NCBI GenBank assembly: GCA_003290165.1
Contig: QNQO01000819.1
Location: 186,001 to 250,000 of the forward strand
DNA length: 64,000 bases
Reading direction: 5' to 3'
Source of the DNA: Berberis thunbergii
Taxonomy: Eukaryota; Streptophyta; Magnoliopsida; Ranunculales; Berberidaceae
Below are positions 53,797 to 64,000 of this stretch, in pieces. The position numbers and the translations under genes were made by a program. The notes below the pieces were generated by a model. That model worked only from the letters and a program-made list of their open reading frames with translations. It was not told the DNA's origin and did not search any database. Every line of letters starts with the position of its first letter. Position 1 is the stretch's first letter.

Positions 53797-54410
53797 ATGA
53801 TCATGAACAAGAGAAGTATAATTCCACGTCTAGTTCTTATTCTTGTTGCGACGATATCAGTAACATGTTCTTGCACTGATGCTTATTTTTTGGATGACAA
53901 TGATGACTATGAACCAGATATAGCTGATATTTATTCTTGTATGACCATGACTATAAACTTGCCATCTCTGATGCTCGTTTGGTGACTGATTTGCTTGATG
54001 AATATCGCCACAAGTATGGATTCCTACAGGGTTCTACATACATAAGTAGTTGGGTAATTGATGAGTATCGGAAAAGTGGGGGACTGTTGCCTACAAAGTT
54101 TTTTACCAGTTTGCTTGAAGAATATCGCATCAGTGAGTTGTTTCATGGTATTGTACATCATAGCGGTTCAGGTTTGGAAGGCAGTGATGCTATATTTACC
54201 ATGGTTATCGAAAAGTATCACTTGGTGGAGTTGCATGAAAGATGTCACAAAGGTTACCTTTCGTCTGCTGCTGATCGGTTTAATAAATCTCACACATTGG
54301 ATGGATGTTTCAAAGAATTTCATTCGAAATTATCCAATCTCATTCAGGAAGACTATGATTACTTAATAAAGACTTTGGAACACTTTGAACATGTCTTAAA
54401 TCAGGATTAA
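53797..54410 (+). pseudogene. Secreted protein of unknown family, copy 2 (frameshifted)
   Basis: It is the paralogue of 42504-43160. Signal peptide and acidic start are kept (PRLVLILVATISVTCSC, DDYEPDIADIYS). At about 53935 copy 1 has ATTCTTTGTATG and this copy ATTCTTGTATG: one T is missing, shifting the frame to a stop at 53985. The remaining 157 codons are fully open in the other frame, from YDHDYKLAISD to HFEHVLNQD. The absence of any other lesion points to recent inactivation or a sequence error. The natural stop at 54408-54410 probably marks the ancestral C-terminus. A second start inside (MYDHDYK at 53937) would lack the signal peptide. Confidence 0.78.
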
Positions 54411-55499
54411 CATCCACAGCTTCACCATCGAGACAATTAATGCACCAATACTACATAAACAACTTTTTCTTAGATGTGTTGCAGTATTACGACTGCTCAG
54501 TTTTTGGATTATGATGGTGGGAAATAGACTTTTTCTCAGTTTTTTTTCTTTCCTTTTGCTTTTTAAATAAATTCTCAATGTGAATCGAAGCATATTACAT
54601 CTCTGAGTCTTAAATCGAGAAAATTAGTGTAGATTTCATGGAGTTTTAATTAAGATATACATGTTTTGGTCTGCTGTATTGCATCTCAGTACAACGCTAT
54701 AGCTTTCTTTTGGGCTCATGCCCCATCACTCTTAATCTACTGAATCAGAACCTGCCTGCATTTAAACCAATGCTTAAAATATATGCTCGTTATATTCAAT
54801 TGCATCGTCGGTGAAATCAGGTGATCAAAACATAACAAAACCGGCACAATGTGTGTGCATAACTGGGTATACTGCTGTGATAATAAGGATGAATTCAAAA
54901 ATGGAAAACACTTGCTTCCTGATTCCTCCCTTTGTCTTTGCTGATTTTAAAAAGGTTCAGTCTAGGAAACAAACACAGTGGCTGCCAAAAGAAAACAACT
55001 TAGTCTAACAAGATGCACAGGACAGAAGTACCAATTTCATAAATTCAGATCACAAATGAAATTAGATATATATACACAAAGAAACCTATTATATACTATT
55101 GAATTGAGGACACAGAAATGTAAAATACTAAAACCACCAAGCCGCTGATTAGAGATTACACGAAAAAAGGGAGGAAACCCTACTTTATCTGGATTCAGTG
55201 AAACATTTACCAGATGGGGCAGAGATCACATTAATGCAACAGATGGTAATCGCAAGTACTCTAACCTTTGTAATGGTGGACTGATACCTCCTCAATAGGT
55301 TGCATCTTCTGTTGGTGTGTATACACCATGGAGGGTTTCATTCGAAAAGACATCCTACAAATATACTCAGTAGGCTACAACTTCTTCTCTGTTGAAGTCA
55401 CATAAAATTTCTCAGATTCTTCCTTTAACATCAATGTCGAATTCTAAGTAAAATAATAACCAGATACTGCATCGACAATGTCCATTTCACCAGTATCCA
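54411..55499. other. 3' flank of secreted-gene copy 2
   Basis: This holds the probable 3' UTR, segments homologous to 46100-46430 (TCCTGATTCCTCCCTTTGTC, CAGATTCTTCCTTTAACATC), and a stretch (54411-54800) that is missing after copy 1. No other gene is supported. Confidence 0.6.
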
Positions 55500-55930
55500 A
55501 CAGAAACAGAATAAACAACACATTAACCAGATTGAACAGGTAATCAGAGACCATTCCGATGGTTACACAAATTCATAACCAGATCATACAGCATGAGGAA
55601 AACTAACATCAAGTATGGACATTTTCATATAAACAAAAGCAACTATAAAAATGGATACGAAAAAAAAAAAAAAAAAAATCTGTAGAGCTGTGTTCTTAGT
55701 ATTTCCTTGGGAGATAACATTTGAGGATGAAGTGGTGATCAATTCATTAGAGTGGCTACGTACTTCTTAGAGAATAATGGAGAACACTTTTTAGAAGTAG
55801 CGGTTGAACTCGAACCATGCCGGAATAACAGTGTTGGTTCATCGCGGCAACCCATGGGTTCCGATTGTGTTATAAATAGAAACTCATGGGATTCAATAGT
55901 TTCAATAAGTTGTGTGATTCCGATTCACCT
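55500..55930. repeat. Duplicated flank, unit B right part
   Basis: This is the counterpart of 53124-53570. It begins with the empty site CCAACAGAAAC where the other unit holds the LINE derivative. It includes an A run at 55660-55678. The next gene copy that would follow in a third unit is absent. Confidence 0.85.
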
Positions 55931-56106
55931 TTAGTGTGATTTGTCAATCACCATGTTATAGTTCAAAGCTAGGCAATATTTGATGAACAGATAAGTTCAA
56001 AATAAAATGTCAATGGACTTTTTTGGTTTTCCCAGAATAATGAAGAAACTAATATTACAAGGAAACTACTGAAAATGCATTTTACATTTAAAAGTGAGTA
56101 TTAGTC

Positions 56107-57195
56107 TAGGGATGGCCGTGGAACGGATTTTCACGGATATCCGCCGCGCCACCCTAATTGGAGCGGTTTTGGATGTGCCTAAACATATTTTGGGGTGGTA
56201 CAGATATCCAAACAACATCTGTTAAATATTCGGGGCGGATACGGATTTGGCCATATCTTCCCCATGAATATCCGTTTAAGTATGAAAATTACAAAAATAC
56301 CCCTACCCTTAAAAAGCAAAAAAAAAAAAAAAAAAAAACTAACCCTACGTCCTCTCACTCTACCTCTTTGCTCCTTATCTTTCCCCATTCCCAAAAATAC
56401 GGAGAGCAAAGGAAACCAAAAAATGGCTTCAACAAGAGCAACACTCACTCTGCGGTCCAACAGCACCACCACTGCATCTGCCTATCCCACACCATGTTCC
56501 CAAAAAAACCCTTGACTTCCACCGACCCAAATTCTCCTCCACCCGCAAAGCCACCTTCCTCCCATCCATTTATGCCGTTGTCGTCTCTGAAAAGATTGAG
56601 GAGGGCTGCCACTTGCTCCTCTTCCTCCTCCTCCAGTGAACAAGTTCTCCGCTATTGACCATTGTGGAAAAGCAATCGTTGGATAAGGACCTGATGCTCA
56701 CTCTCACTTTGTATTTCTTTCTTTTATTTTCTTTGCTTTGCTTTCTTATAAGAAGACTTCTCTCAACTCTATCTCTTTCAATATTGGTGGTGTTGTCTAA
56801 GGATAGAAAGATTGGCCTTCCATTATTAGGGTTTTCTGGGAGGAAGAATGTTTTTTTGTTGTAGAACAAGGACAAGATTGCCACTATTAAGGCATTCAGA
56901 TCTCTCACCAATTTGGCTTTGAAATAAGCTAAAGATTTGATTTGATTGAAGATGTTATGGCTTTTGTGTTATAAACTTCAGGTCCAAAACAGCTTGGTGG
57001 GGCGAATCGGGCCGGATTGAGGCAATGAACCAGCAACCACACGGATTGGTAGGGCGGCTATCTGCCAATCTGTGCGGAGCGGGGGATGGTTTTTAAATAA
57101 AAATATATATGGATTGGTAGGGCATATTCGGGGATCCGCGATCCCTTGACGGGGCGGGGATGGATTTGCTCAAATTCGCCCCATTGTCATCCCTC
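56107..57195. mobile_element. Non-autonomous hAT-like element, copy 2
   Basis: It has the same terminal family as 10359-11337: the left end TAGGGATGGCCG, and the right end reversed TAGGGATG-like (GTCATCCCT). Subterminal text is shared, such as AAATATTCGGGGCGGATAC and GGATGGATTTGCTCAAAT. It is flanked by TATTAGTC and TATCAGTC, an 8-bp duplication with one mismatch. The middle differs from copy 1 and includes a presequence-like ORF (MASTRATLTLRSNSTTTASA at about 56423), possibly captured host coding DNA. No transposase is present. Confidence 0.85.
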
Positions 57196-57935
57196 TATCA
57201 GTCCAACCAAGGAACTTCAACAAGTCGTCAATGCCCTCAACTCTGCTCATCTATGATCTATTAAAAGCATGCAACTTTATCTTTATCTTTCAGTCAGCTC
57301 ACAAATTAGAGCTTGCATTTCATTTTTCTCATCTCTCACTCCTACTTCTAAATGAATTCTCTGATGAAATCTCAACATGAGAGACCTAGAGAATTTCTTG
57401 CATGCAATTTTTCTTGGCTACATTAGGCCAAGAAAAAAGGCAGCCCAATAAACCATGGCACTACCTTTTGTCGTTATTTTGGAATGCCTATTGGTTAGTT
57501 TGTCCTCTGCCAATAATAGGGAGAAAGGAAAAGAAAATACCATTTCCATTTTCTCGGCATATAGGCATTCACATACATGGAATACAATAGTACATTGTGT
57601 ACAAAACTATAACCAGTTACCTAAACTTGTGATTTTTTGAATTGTTAAATGAAACATTGAAGTTGGTTGATGAGTTTTAACACGAAAATATCAAAATGAG
57701 TATAAGGAGCATAATAATAGACAAACAAATACAAAACAATGAAAAGTTAGTTGGTATCATATTGGTTGATAAACATAAAACTGGAACAAAATCACACTGA
57801 AAAGAAATATTGGTGTAGAACATTACCCTGCTAACCATATAAGATAATTTAGAAATTTAGGCTCAAAATAAAAAATAAACAAATAAAAAATTAAAAAGGG
57901 GAAATTTTTCCAAACCGAAAGATAACATGTCTTGA
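57196..57935. other. AT-rich intergenic region
   Basis: No supported gene. The sequence separates the hAT-like element from the tandem array and contains only short ORFs of AT-rich composition. Confidence 0.5.
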
Positions 57936-58600
57936 AGAGATTACCGTGAATTGCAAGGCTTAGAATCTTACTTGTTAAAACGAATGAAATAAACAATTTC
58001 AACAAAACACATACCAGCCAAATTAGCCACATTCTTTCTTTCTTTTTTCTTTTAAGATCTATTAAATCAATAATGTTGTATACTAACAAATTACCATGGC
58101 TTACAATATTACTTGTTAACTATTTCGACAAAACACATATGAGACAAATTACCCAAATTTTTTTTTACCTTCGAGATCTATTAAATCAATAATGTGGTAT
58201 GCTAACAACTTACCATGGCTTACAATCTTACTTGTTAAAACGAATGAAACAAACTACTTCGACAAAATACATATGAGCCAAATTAGCCACATTCTTTTTT
58301 GTTCCTTTGAGATCTATTAAATCAATAATGCCATATGCTAACCACTTACCATGGCTTACAATCTTACTTGTTAAAACGAATGAAACAAACTATTTCGACA
58401 AAACACATATCAGCCAATTAGCCACATTCTTTTTTATTCATTCAAGATCTATTAAATCAATAATGTTGTATGCTAATAAATTACCATGGCTTACAATCTT
58501 GTTAAAACGAATGAAACAATCTATTTCCACAAAACACATACCAGCCGATTAGCCACATTCTTTTTTGATCTATTAAATCGATAATGTTGTATGCATATCA
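57936..58600. repeat. Five-unit tandem array, about 120-136-bp period
   Basis: Each unit contains GATCTATTAAATCAATAATG (starts at 58056, 58175, 58311, 58446 and a GATCTATTAAATCG form at 58567), TTACCATGGCTTACAATCTT, GTTAAAACGAATGAAAC and ACAAAACACATA. Spacings are 119, 136, 135 and 121 bp. The array ends about 90 bp beyond the stop codon of the minus-strand trihelix gene, within its likely 3' flank. Confidence 0.92.
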
Positions 58601-58685
58601 TGTAAGTTCGAGTCAAATCAACAAATCAATACCAAAATCAGTTCATGGAATTATGAAATGAATTAAACAGAACTAAATTGAGTGA

Positions 58686-59533
58686 TCACCAGTACTTAGG
58701 CCTTTTAATCTTCTCGAGGCCGAGCTGAGCTTCCATAAACATCTGCATCCGCTGAAACTCAAGATCCTTAGTAAACTTCATCCTCTGCTTCTCCAATTCC
58801 ATCATCTGCTGCTGCTTCGAACTCTCAATTCTCTCATAAACCTCTCCAAACTTAAGAATCGATCTCGCAAGCTCTCTAAATGCCGCTCCATCCGACGAAT
58901 CTTGCACCACCCGATGCTTTCTAGCATCATCCTCATCAAACACCGTATCGTCATCATCGTCATTATGAGCGTGACTATCACCTCGGTCTCCGTCGTTGTC
59001 ACCGTGAGATCGCGAACTCGATCCGCCGAAGTAGATATTAGGATGAAGAGGATTTAGTTTTTCGCTGCGGCGGTAGGGTTTGACGGAAGGGAGTTTATGG
59101 AGAGGAAGAGACGAGGATTTGTGTTTGACGGAAGGAGGGGCGGTGGCAGCGAAGAGATTGTGGAGGTGGGAATAGAAGGGCCATTTGGAGAGGAGAGGGA
59201 GTTTAGATTTTTTTTTTTCTTGCTTGTACTTCTTCTTGATGGTGTCGATGCGGTTCTAACATTGGACGTCAGTTTTGGGGGTTTTAATGGAGAGGAGGAG
59301 TTGACGGAGTTAGCGACGTCTTTCCAGTCTTTTTGACGGAGGTTACCGCGGTTGAGGTGGAGATAACGGTCGCCCCAGGCTTTGATGAGGACCGCTGTGG
59401 CGGTCTCACTCCAGCAGTCCTCGCTGACCGTTGAATGGGTGTGGAGAGTATTTGTAGTGGTGGCGTGTAGCAGTGGGGGAGGGTGAGGAAAAGGAGATGT
59501 GTTATATGCACCGTGTTTGGTGTCCATTGACAT
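58686..59533 (-). pseudogene. Trihelix transcription factor (ASIL-like) with frameshift and stop
   Basis: The N-terminus from 59533 includes the trihelix domain start [20 protein letters not shown] and [19 protein letters not shown]. The frame then shifts by one near 59277-59281 (a five-G run on the plus strand). In the next frame the domain continues [23 protein letters not shown], the stop TAG being at 59256-59258 where the family has a lysine codon. It continues without further lesions through [13 protein letters not shown] and an acidic linker. The C-terminal helix [20 protein letters not shown] and [19 protein letters not shown] lead to the end at 58686. ASIL-type trihelix factors repress seed-maturation genes. 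Two lesions in the DNA-binding domain suggest a recent pseudogene; a sequence error would have to explain both. Confidence 0.82.
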
Positions 59534-60178
59534 TGAGAAAGGGTGCTGCTAAAGTGTGTCGGAGGGAGATGTCATGATCCTAGGTCATGTAATTAATTTT
59601 TCCCTTCTGGACAGTTCGAGCTTTTATAATTGTCATGAACCGACTAATTCTCTCAAAAGGTCTAACTGTTTAATAGGAAAAAGTTAATTACATGACTTAG
59701 AATCGTGACCGGAAATACAAGAATATATGGTGAATTTGGAGGAGTAGGTAAGAGTTGATGATGATGACGATGATGGTGGGCCAATAAAAGGAGGGTTGCA
59801 GAAGCTCGTGCATTTGATCGGTATGGTGAATCGATGGACGTGTGTTGTGTTGTGGGGTTCATGTGTCAAGAATGGAGGTTGGGCTCATTGCTGATTCCGT
59901 CGAAGACTACTCGACCACAAAACCCTTCATTGCAAATCCAGAAAAGAACCTTGGGGGGGAACAACTGAAAAAGGAGGATGTATTGGGTTTGAATTGCTTG
60001 TCTTTGGGCAGACAAAATGAACCATTTTCGGGCATTACTGATTGAGCTTGGTTTGTGCTCTTCATTCCTTTGGATCTCTTCTTCAACATTCTTCCTCTCT
60101 TCACTTGCTTCAATTCTCCTCCTCCTCCTCTGCAACACACAACAAAATGAAACCCACCTTTTTGAGCTCTTGATTTCC
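59534..60178. other. Intergenic region with an unrecognised short ORF
   Basis: This is the upstream flank of the trihelix gene. A plus-strand ORF starting at 59872 (MEVGLIADSVEDYSTTKPF) reads 57 codons to 60045, and an overlapping minus-strand ORF covers 59907-60194. Neither matches a family I know. No feature is asserted. Confidence 0.4.
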
Positions 60179-60475
60179 TTATATAATGAGACAAGTCTTT
60201 ATTAGAGGGTCTGTTTCTAGTGAGGCTGACTTCAAGACCCCATCAAGCTCAGTAGTGCATACAATTTCCTCCAAGTTAGTAACCTTCTTAGCTTCCTTAG
60301 TAAAAGGATATGTTGATGTTGGTGTTGTAATAGCAGTAGTCAATGGAGTTTGTGTTAACTGTCTTACTCTTTCTACTTGAACAACCCAATTTGTGGTGAC
60401 TAGCACATACACCATGAATGAGGCACATGAAGCTTGTGCAGCCAACAAACCCATCCAAAGCCCTACAAACCCTAT
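60179..60475 (-). pseudogene. MATE (DETOXIFICATION) transporter C-terminal exon fragment
   Basis: From an acceptor AG at 60476-60477 the minus strand reads IGFVGLWMGLLAAQASCASF, then a hydrophobic strand and TTNWVVQVERVRQL. The G(L/F)WxGLLAAQ(A/G)SC...TxW..Q..RA..L pattern is the last transmembrane region and tail of plant MATE efflux carriers, close to the DTX48-50 group as I recall. A longer tail follows to the stop at 60179. None of the other transmembrane helices was found in the sequence above 60475, so it is a fragment or the last exon of a gene interrupted by unrelated DNA. Confidence 0.6.
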
Positions 60476-62140
60476 CTTGTGAAGAGAAGAGAAGGTCAGG
60501 TACCACCACCACTCACTGCTGCAACTTCTGCAAGCGAATAGGGAGATTGCACTTGAGAGAGAGAGGGAGTGAAGAAAGAGTGATTTTCAGTTTTACCAAA
60601 TTCAGACTTGTGATTTTGAGTTCACGTGTCAGCCACCCTCCCAGGTTATCAAGGCGGGCTTCCTAGAATTACTCATACTAGTATATTACCCGTGCTGTTG
60701 GCACGATAGACAATTTATGGTGATATTAGGATAAAAATTGGTCAAAGTCTTTATTAGATGAAAAAAAAAAAACATTCCAAACAATGAAAGTGGAGTTCAG
60801 GTCTGTCGTTTAATTATGCTTTGAGAAGGCCTGAAAATACTCACAGCATGAACTGTAAAATAGATTTTTTTGAAATACATACGGTGTGAAATGTATACTT
60901 TAAATTTTAAGTAAGGAGGATGGCATTCCAGTAATTCAAAGCCCAAATAATACACGTGCTATCTCCCTAGGCGATCTACATCATAACGTATGGAAAAATA
61001 TGACATAAGCAAGAGTTATTATCATGAATCACATTAAAAAGAAGAACTTTAAACAAAAATAAAAATGCACCTGTTATCACAAAGAAAATTTGATTTACCG
61101 TGACAAAATGAATCATACCAAAAAATACCCACTTATGGATATCGTTGTAATTTGGTACACATCTAAAATAAATTATATGCCCACACTTATCGATTAATTA
61201 AATATTTAAATGAAAAATCATTATGGATCTGAATGTTGCAATTGCTTCCTAAGGTCAAATACTATAAACCCAACAGACAATTCATAGATGTCTGTTAGTG
61301 GTGTACATAACTTACGTAAATGTCCAACAAGTTGTTTGACAATTCAGGACACCCATAAATCTATAAAATCGTCCACCTTCGAGACCCTTCCACCATGCGT
61401 GAAAAGCCTTCTCCAACTTCCTCCCTTCTTCAATTCTCCATCTTCTCCACTTCTTCACCTCTTTTCTACTCGTTTATCTTCTTCAATTCGATTCTCCAAC
61501 TTTTTCTTCGATCAAACGGTCACTAAATTCTTTTTCTTCTTCAAGTTTTGATTGAGTTGAGAAGGATGAGTCATGGAAAACAGAGAGAGGGTTTGGGAGA
61601 AAGCAATGGCAAGGAACGATGGCAGATCCAAAGCCAAAGACGATAGATTGACCCTGAGTAGAGACGTGAGAGGTTGTTTCGTTATCTCTGTGCTAGAAAT
61701 TAGTGTTCTTTGTTTGAATTTCAGTGTTTATGGAGGAAAATGAGAAACAAAAATATGGAGAGTGATGAAAAATCGACCCAACAGACAGGCTCCCACCACC
61801 ATTACGACCTCCGCCTCCAATCACTCGAACCCCCATTTGGGAGGCTGGCTGCTGGTGGTGGGGAAGGGAAAGGAACTCAAGGAGCAAATGAAGGGGGGAG
61901 AGGTAGGGGTTGATTGGTCCCTAACCCATTGACTGAGGTTTGTTGTTGTTGAGTGGAGCCGCTTAGAGAGAAGATTAAGCTATGTGTCAAGACTGAGAGA
62001 TGAAAGTTTTAGAGGGAATAGAGGTCTGAGCATGAAAAGAAATGTGAAAAGAAAATCATCGAGGGTTCAGAATTTTCACTTAATTCAGCCAAAGGATATA
62101 ACTTTGCCACACAGTGGGACATACAAATATATGTTTGGGT
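60476..62140. other. Intergenic region with pyrimidine-rich patches
   Basis: It holds no gene I can support. A CT-rich patch at 61370-61540 creates composition-driven ORFs. CCGTGCTGTTGGCACG near 60690 is a short hairpin often seen at transposon ends, but no partner was found. The segment 61560-62040 is purine-rich with unassigned ORFs. Confidence 0.4.
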
Positions 62141-63479
62141 GGGTTAATTGCACTTTTCCCCCTAAAACATATAGTCAATTCAACTTTGCCACTAATTAAT
62201 ATTTATATTACACTTTTTCCCATACTAACCGTCAACATGCCTTGACCGTCTGTTTTCAAAGCAGATTATCAAAAACCCTTGAGAAATCAAAGGCTGAAAT
62301 TGAATCTTTCGTATCTCAAACATCTCATCTCGAGGAAAATCCTAAGGCGCAACTGAAATCGAAGTCGTATCTCAAATAATATCTAACAGTTGATTTTTAA
62401 AAAACTTTCATCTAAAAGAACCCATCTCAAGAAATATCTAACGATCCAAATTTAATCTTACACACATTTCTGGATAAATCTAACGTTCCAAATTTAATTA
62501 TACATGTATCCCGAGGCAAATCTGATGGTCCAACACGCGTCTCACGGTAAATCTGTCGATCTGGCGCATATCTCGAGATAAATATGATGTTTTAGATTTA
62601 TTCGTGCACGCATCTCGAGAAAGTCTAAAGTTTAAAAAATTGCCCTCATATAATAAATTACTGACAATAACTTAACCCCGTAAAATAAATTTGAATTTAA
62701 TTTCCCCCTGAAACAAAACAGATCTGAGAGATGATCAAGAAAATTTTGATTATCTTCCTCTTCCTCATTTTCTATCTCGCAGCTTCGCCACCACCTCCTC
62801 CTTCATCCTGCCTCTTCTTCCTCATTCCTCCTCCTCCCTCCTTCTCCATCCTCCTTCCTCCTATATTTCACAACCCCTATAATAAAGTTAGGGTTTCATT
62901 CCTACACTTCCTCCTTCTTCCTTTTTCCTTCTCCTCTCTCCTCCTTCCTCCCCTTCATCTCTCAGGTCTGTTATGTTTCAGGGGGCAAAATTAAATAAAA
63001 AATATTCAAACTTTAGATTTCCTCGAAATGTGCACAAAAAATTTGAACCATCCAAAATTTCTCGAGATGTGTGTCGAGCCGTCATAGTTGCCTCGTGATG
63101 CACGTCGAACCATCAAATTTGTCTTGAGATGCATGCAGAACTGTCAGATTTGCCTTGAGATGCATAATTAAATTCGGATCGTTAAATTTTTTCCGAGATG
63201 AGTTCTTTTAGATGAAAGATTTTTTAAAAGCAGCTGTTGGATTTTCCTCAAGATATGATTTCAGTTGGGCATTTGGATTTTCCTCGAGATGAGATGTTTG
63301 AGATACGAAAGATTCAATCTCAGTTTTTTATTTCTCAGGTGTATTTTGATAATCTACTTTGAAAATAGACGGTCAAGGTACGTTGACTGTTAGTCTTAGG
63401 GGGAAAGTGCAATATGAATGTTAATTGGGGGTAAAACTGAATTGCTTATATGTTTTAGGGGGAAAAGCGCAATTAACCC
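62141..63479. mobile_element. Foldback element with long terminal inverted repeats
   Basis: The arms 62141-62733 and 62955-63479 are inverted copies over 500 bp long. Both outer ends read GGGTTAATTGC(A/G)CTTTTC, and TTGACCGTCT and GATTATCAAAA are conserved further in. The arms contain degenerate subterminal repeats of roughly 40-45 bp built on CATCTCGAG(A/G) and AAATCTGATGGTCCA. The 221-bp centre is a pyrimidine-rich stretch without transposase. Mutator-like foldback elements have this architecture, but I saw no clear 9-bp target duplication, so the superfamily is uncertain. Confidence 0.85.
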
Positions 63480-63759
63480 TATATATATATGAAAAATTAG
63501 CCAAGTTATGTGCCTCGAAATTGAGGTCACGGGGTAATAGAGTTACAAAACCATGAATTATAATATAAAATTAGATGCCTAATGTTGCAAATAAGAGGAC
63601 GCCACATCCAACACATGTTCGTATTTGGCTCATGTTGTTCCTCTTGCAATATAGTCTACAACATTCCAAAATCTCCTAGAAGAAATCCCGCTTTCTACTA
63701 TTGAGTTTGGATAAACAAAAACGTTGCCTCGGCAACTTAGCACTCTGCTATAGTGTTAT

Positions 63760-64000
63760 AAAAAACTTTCCTTGATATGGGACAAACTACCTGAGCAATA
63801 ACCCTTCTGATAGCATAGATGATGTTTGCATCCAAAAGTTTCAATATTTTTTCATTTACTACTTCTATTCAAAATGGGATTGAGACATCGTTGGGGTTCT
63901 CTGGAGATTTTGGTTTCATTTTCCAAATAGATATGATGCTCACAGATAATAGACTCAACACCCTTGATGTCATTAATACTCCAAGCAATGACTAACTTGT
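63760..64000 (-). pseudogene. Ty3/gypsy RT N-terminal fragment, leaves the window
   Basis: From the window edge the minus strand reads AWSINDIKGVESIICEHHIY and LENETKISREPQRCLNPIL, then, after a frameshift near 63860, VVNEKILKLLDANIIYAI. This corresponds to the start of gypsy RT as in Athila/Tat-type elements (GWTIADIKGISPxICxHxI..., EVVKKEILKLLDAGIIYPIS). Similarity fades below about 63760. The remainder of the element would lie upstream on the minus strand, beyond 64000. Confidence 0.75.

Noticed and set aside
53937..54410. Independent gene starting at 53937
   Set aside because: It is the in-frame continuation of secreted-gene copy 2 after a 1-nt loss, as the alignment with copy 1 shows.
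57936..58600. Possible CRISPR-like array
   Set aside because: Units are about 125 bp and directly adjacent without unique spacers in a plant genome, so it is an ordinary tandem repeat.
62731..62994. Proline/serine-rich ORF in the foldback element
   Set aside because: It is produced by the CCTCCT-rich loop between inverted arms and resembles no protein.

Overview
This window looks like a flowering-plant (eudicot) nuclear contig. It is AT-rich, its genes are split by GT..AG introns, and it contains plant-specific families (GARP/MYB-like, U-box/ARM, LBD, trihelix, chloroplast UGP3). Much of the rest is Ty3/gypsy, Ty1/copia, LINE and hAT-like transposon sequence. No bacterial, CRISPR or rRNA features were seen.

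Layout. 72-860: 3' exons of a GARP/MYB-like transcription factor with EAR repression motifs. 3.7-6.35 kb: minus-strand LINE relative with ORF1 only. 8593-15008: degenerate Ty3/gypsy element with both LTRs, whose protease motif is split by a 979-bp hAT-like element. 15357-25635: a 17-exon UGP3 gene (plastid UDP-glucose pyrophosphorylase of the sulfolipid pathway), fully reconstructed at 879 aa. The gypsy 3' LTR ends about 350 bp upstream of it, and a second ORF1-only LINE copy sits in its intron 15. 26688-28733: intronless U-box/ARM E3 ligase, minus strand. 31399-32343: three-exon bZIP gene, minus strand. 33857-34001: last-exon fragment of a phytol/farnesol kinase-like gene. 34.1-37.6 kb: 5'-truncated LINE reverse transcriptase next to a hAT-like element. 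40.6-41.5 kb: foldback repeat, tRNA-Ile half-gene and an LBD gene.

42.3-55.9 kb: a tandem segmental duplication carrying two copies of a small secreted protein of unknown family. Copy 1 (42504-43160) is open. Copy 2 (53797-54410) has a 1-nt frameshift. Later insertions split the duplication: a gypsy pol fragment between 59-bp direct repeats, and a LINE derivative lacking ORF2 that was itself entered by a copia element whose gag is fused to integrase. The other duplicate preserves the empty site for the LINE derivative.

56.1-57.2 kb: second copy of the hAT-like family. 57.9-58.6 kb: tandem array of about 125-bp units. 58686-59533: trihelix (ASIL-like) gene with a frameshift and a stop. 60179-60475: MATE C-terminal fragment. 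62141-63479: element with arms over 500 bp in inverted orientation. 63760-64000: gypsy reverse transcriptase fragment leaving the window.

The host genes are unrelated single-copy loci and not a cluster. The main biology is UGP3 and its regulatory neighbourhood, the duplicated orphan secreted gene, and a nested mobile-element history readable from target-site duplications.
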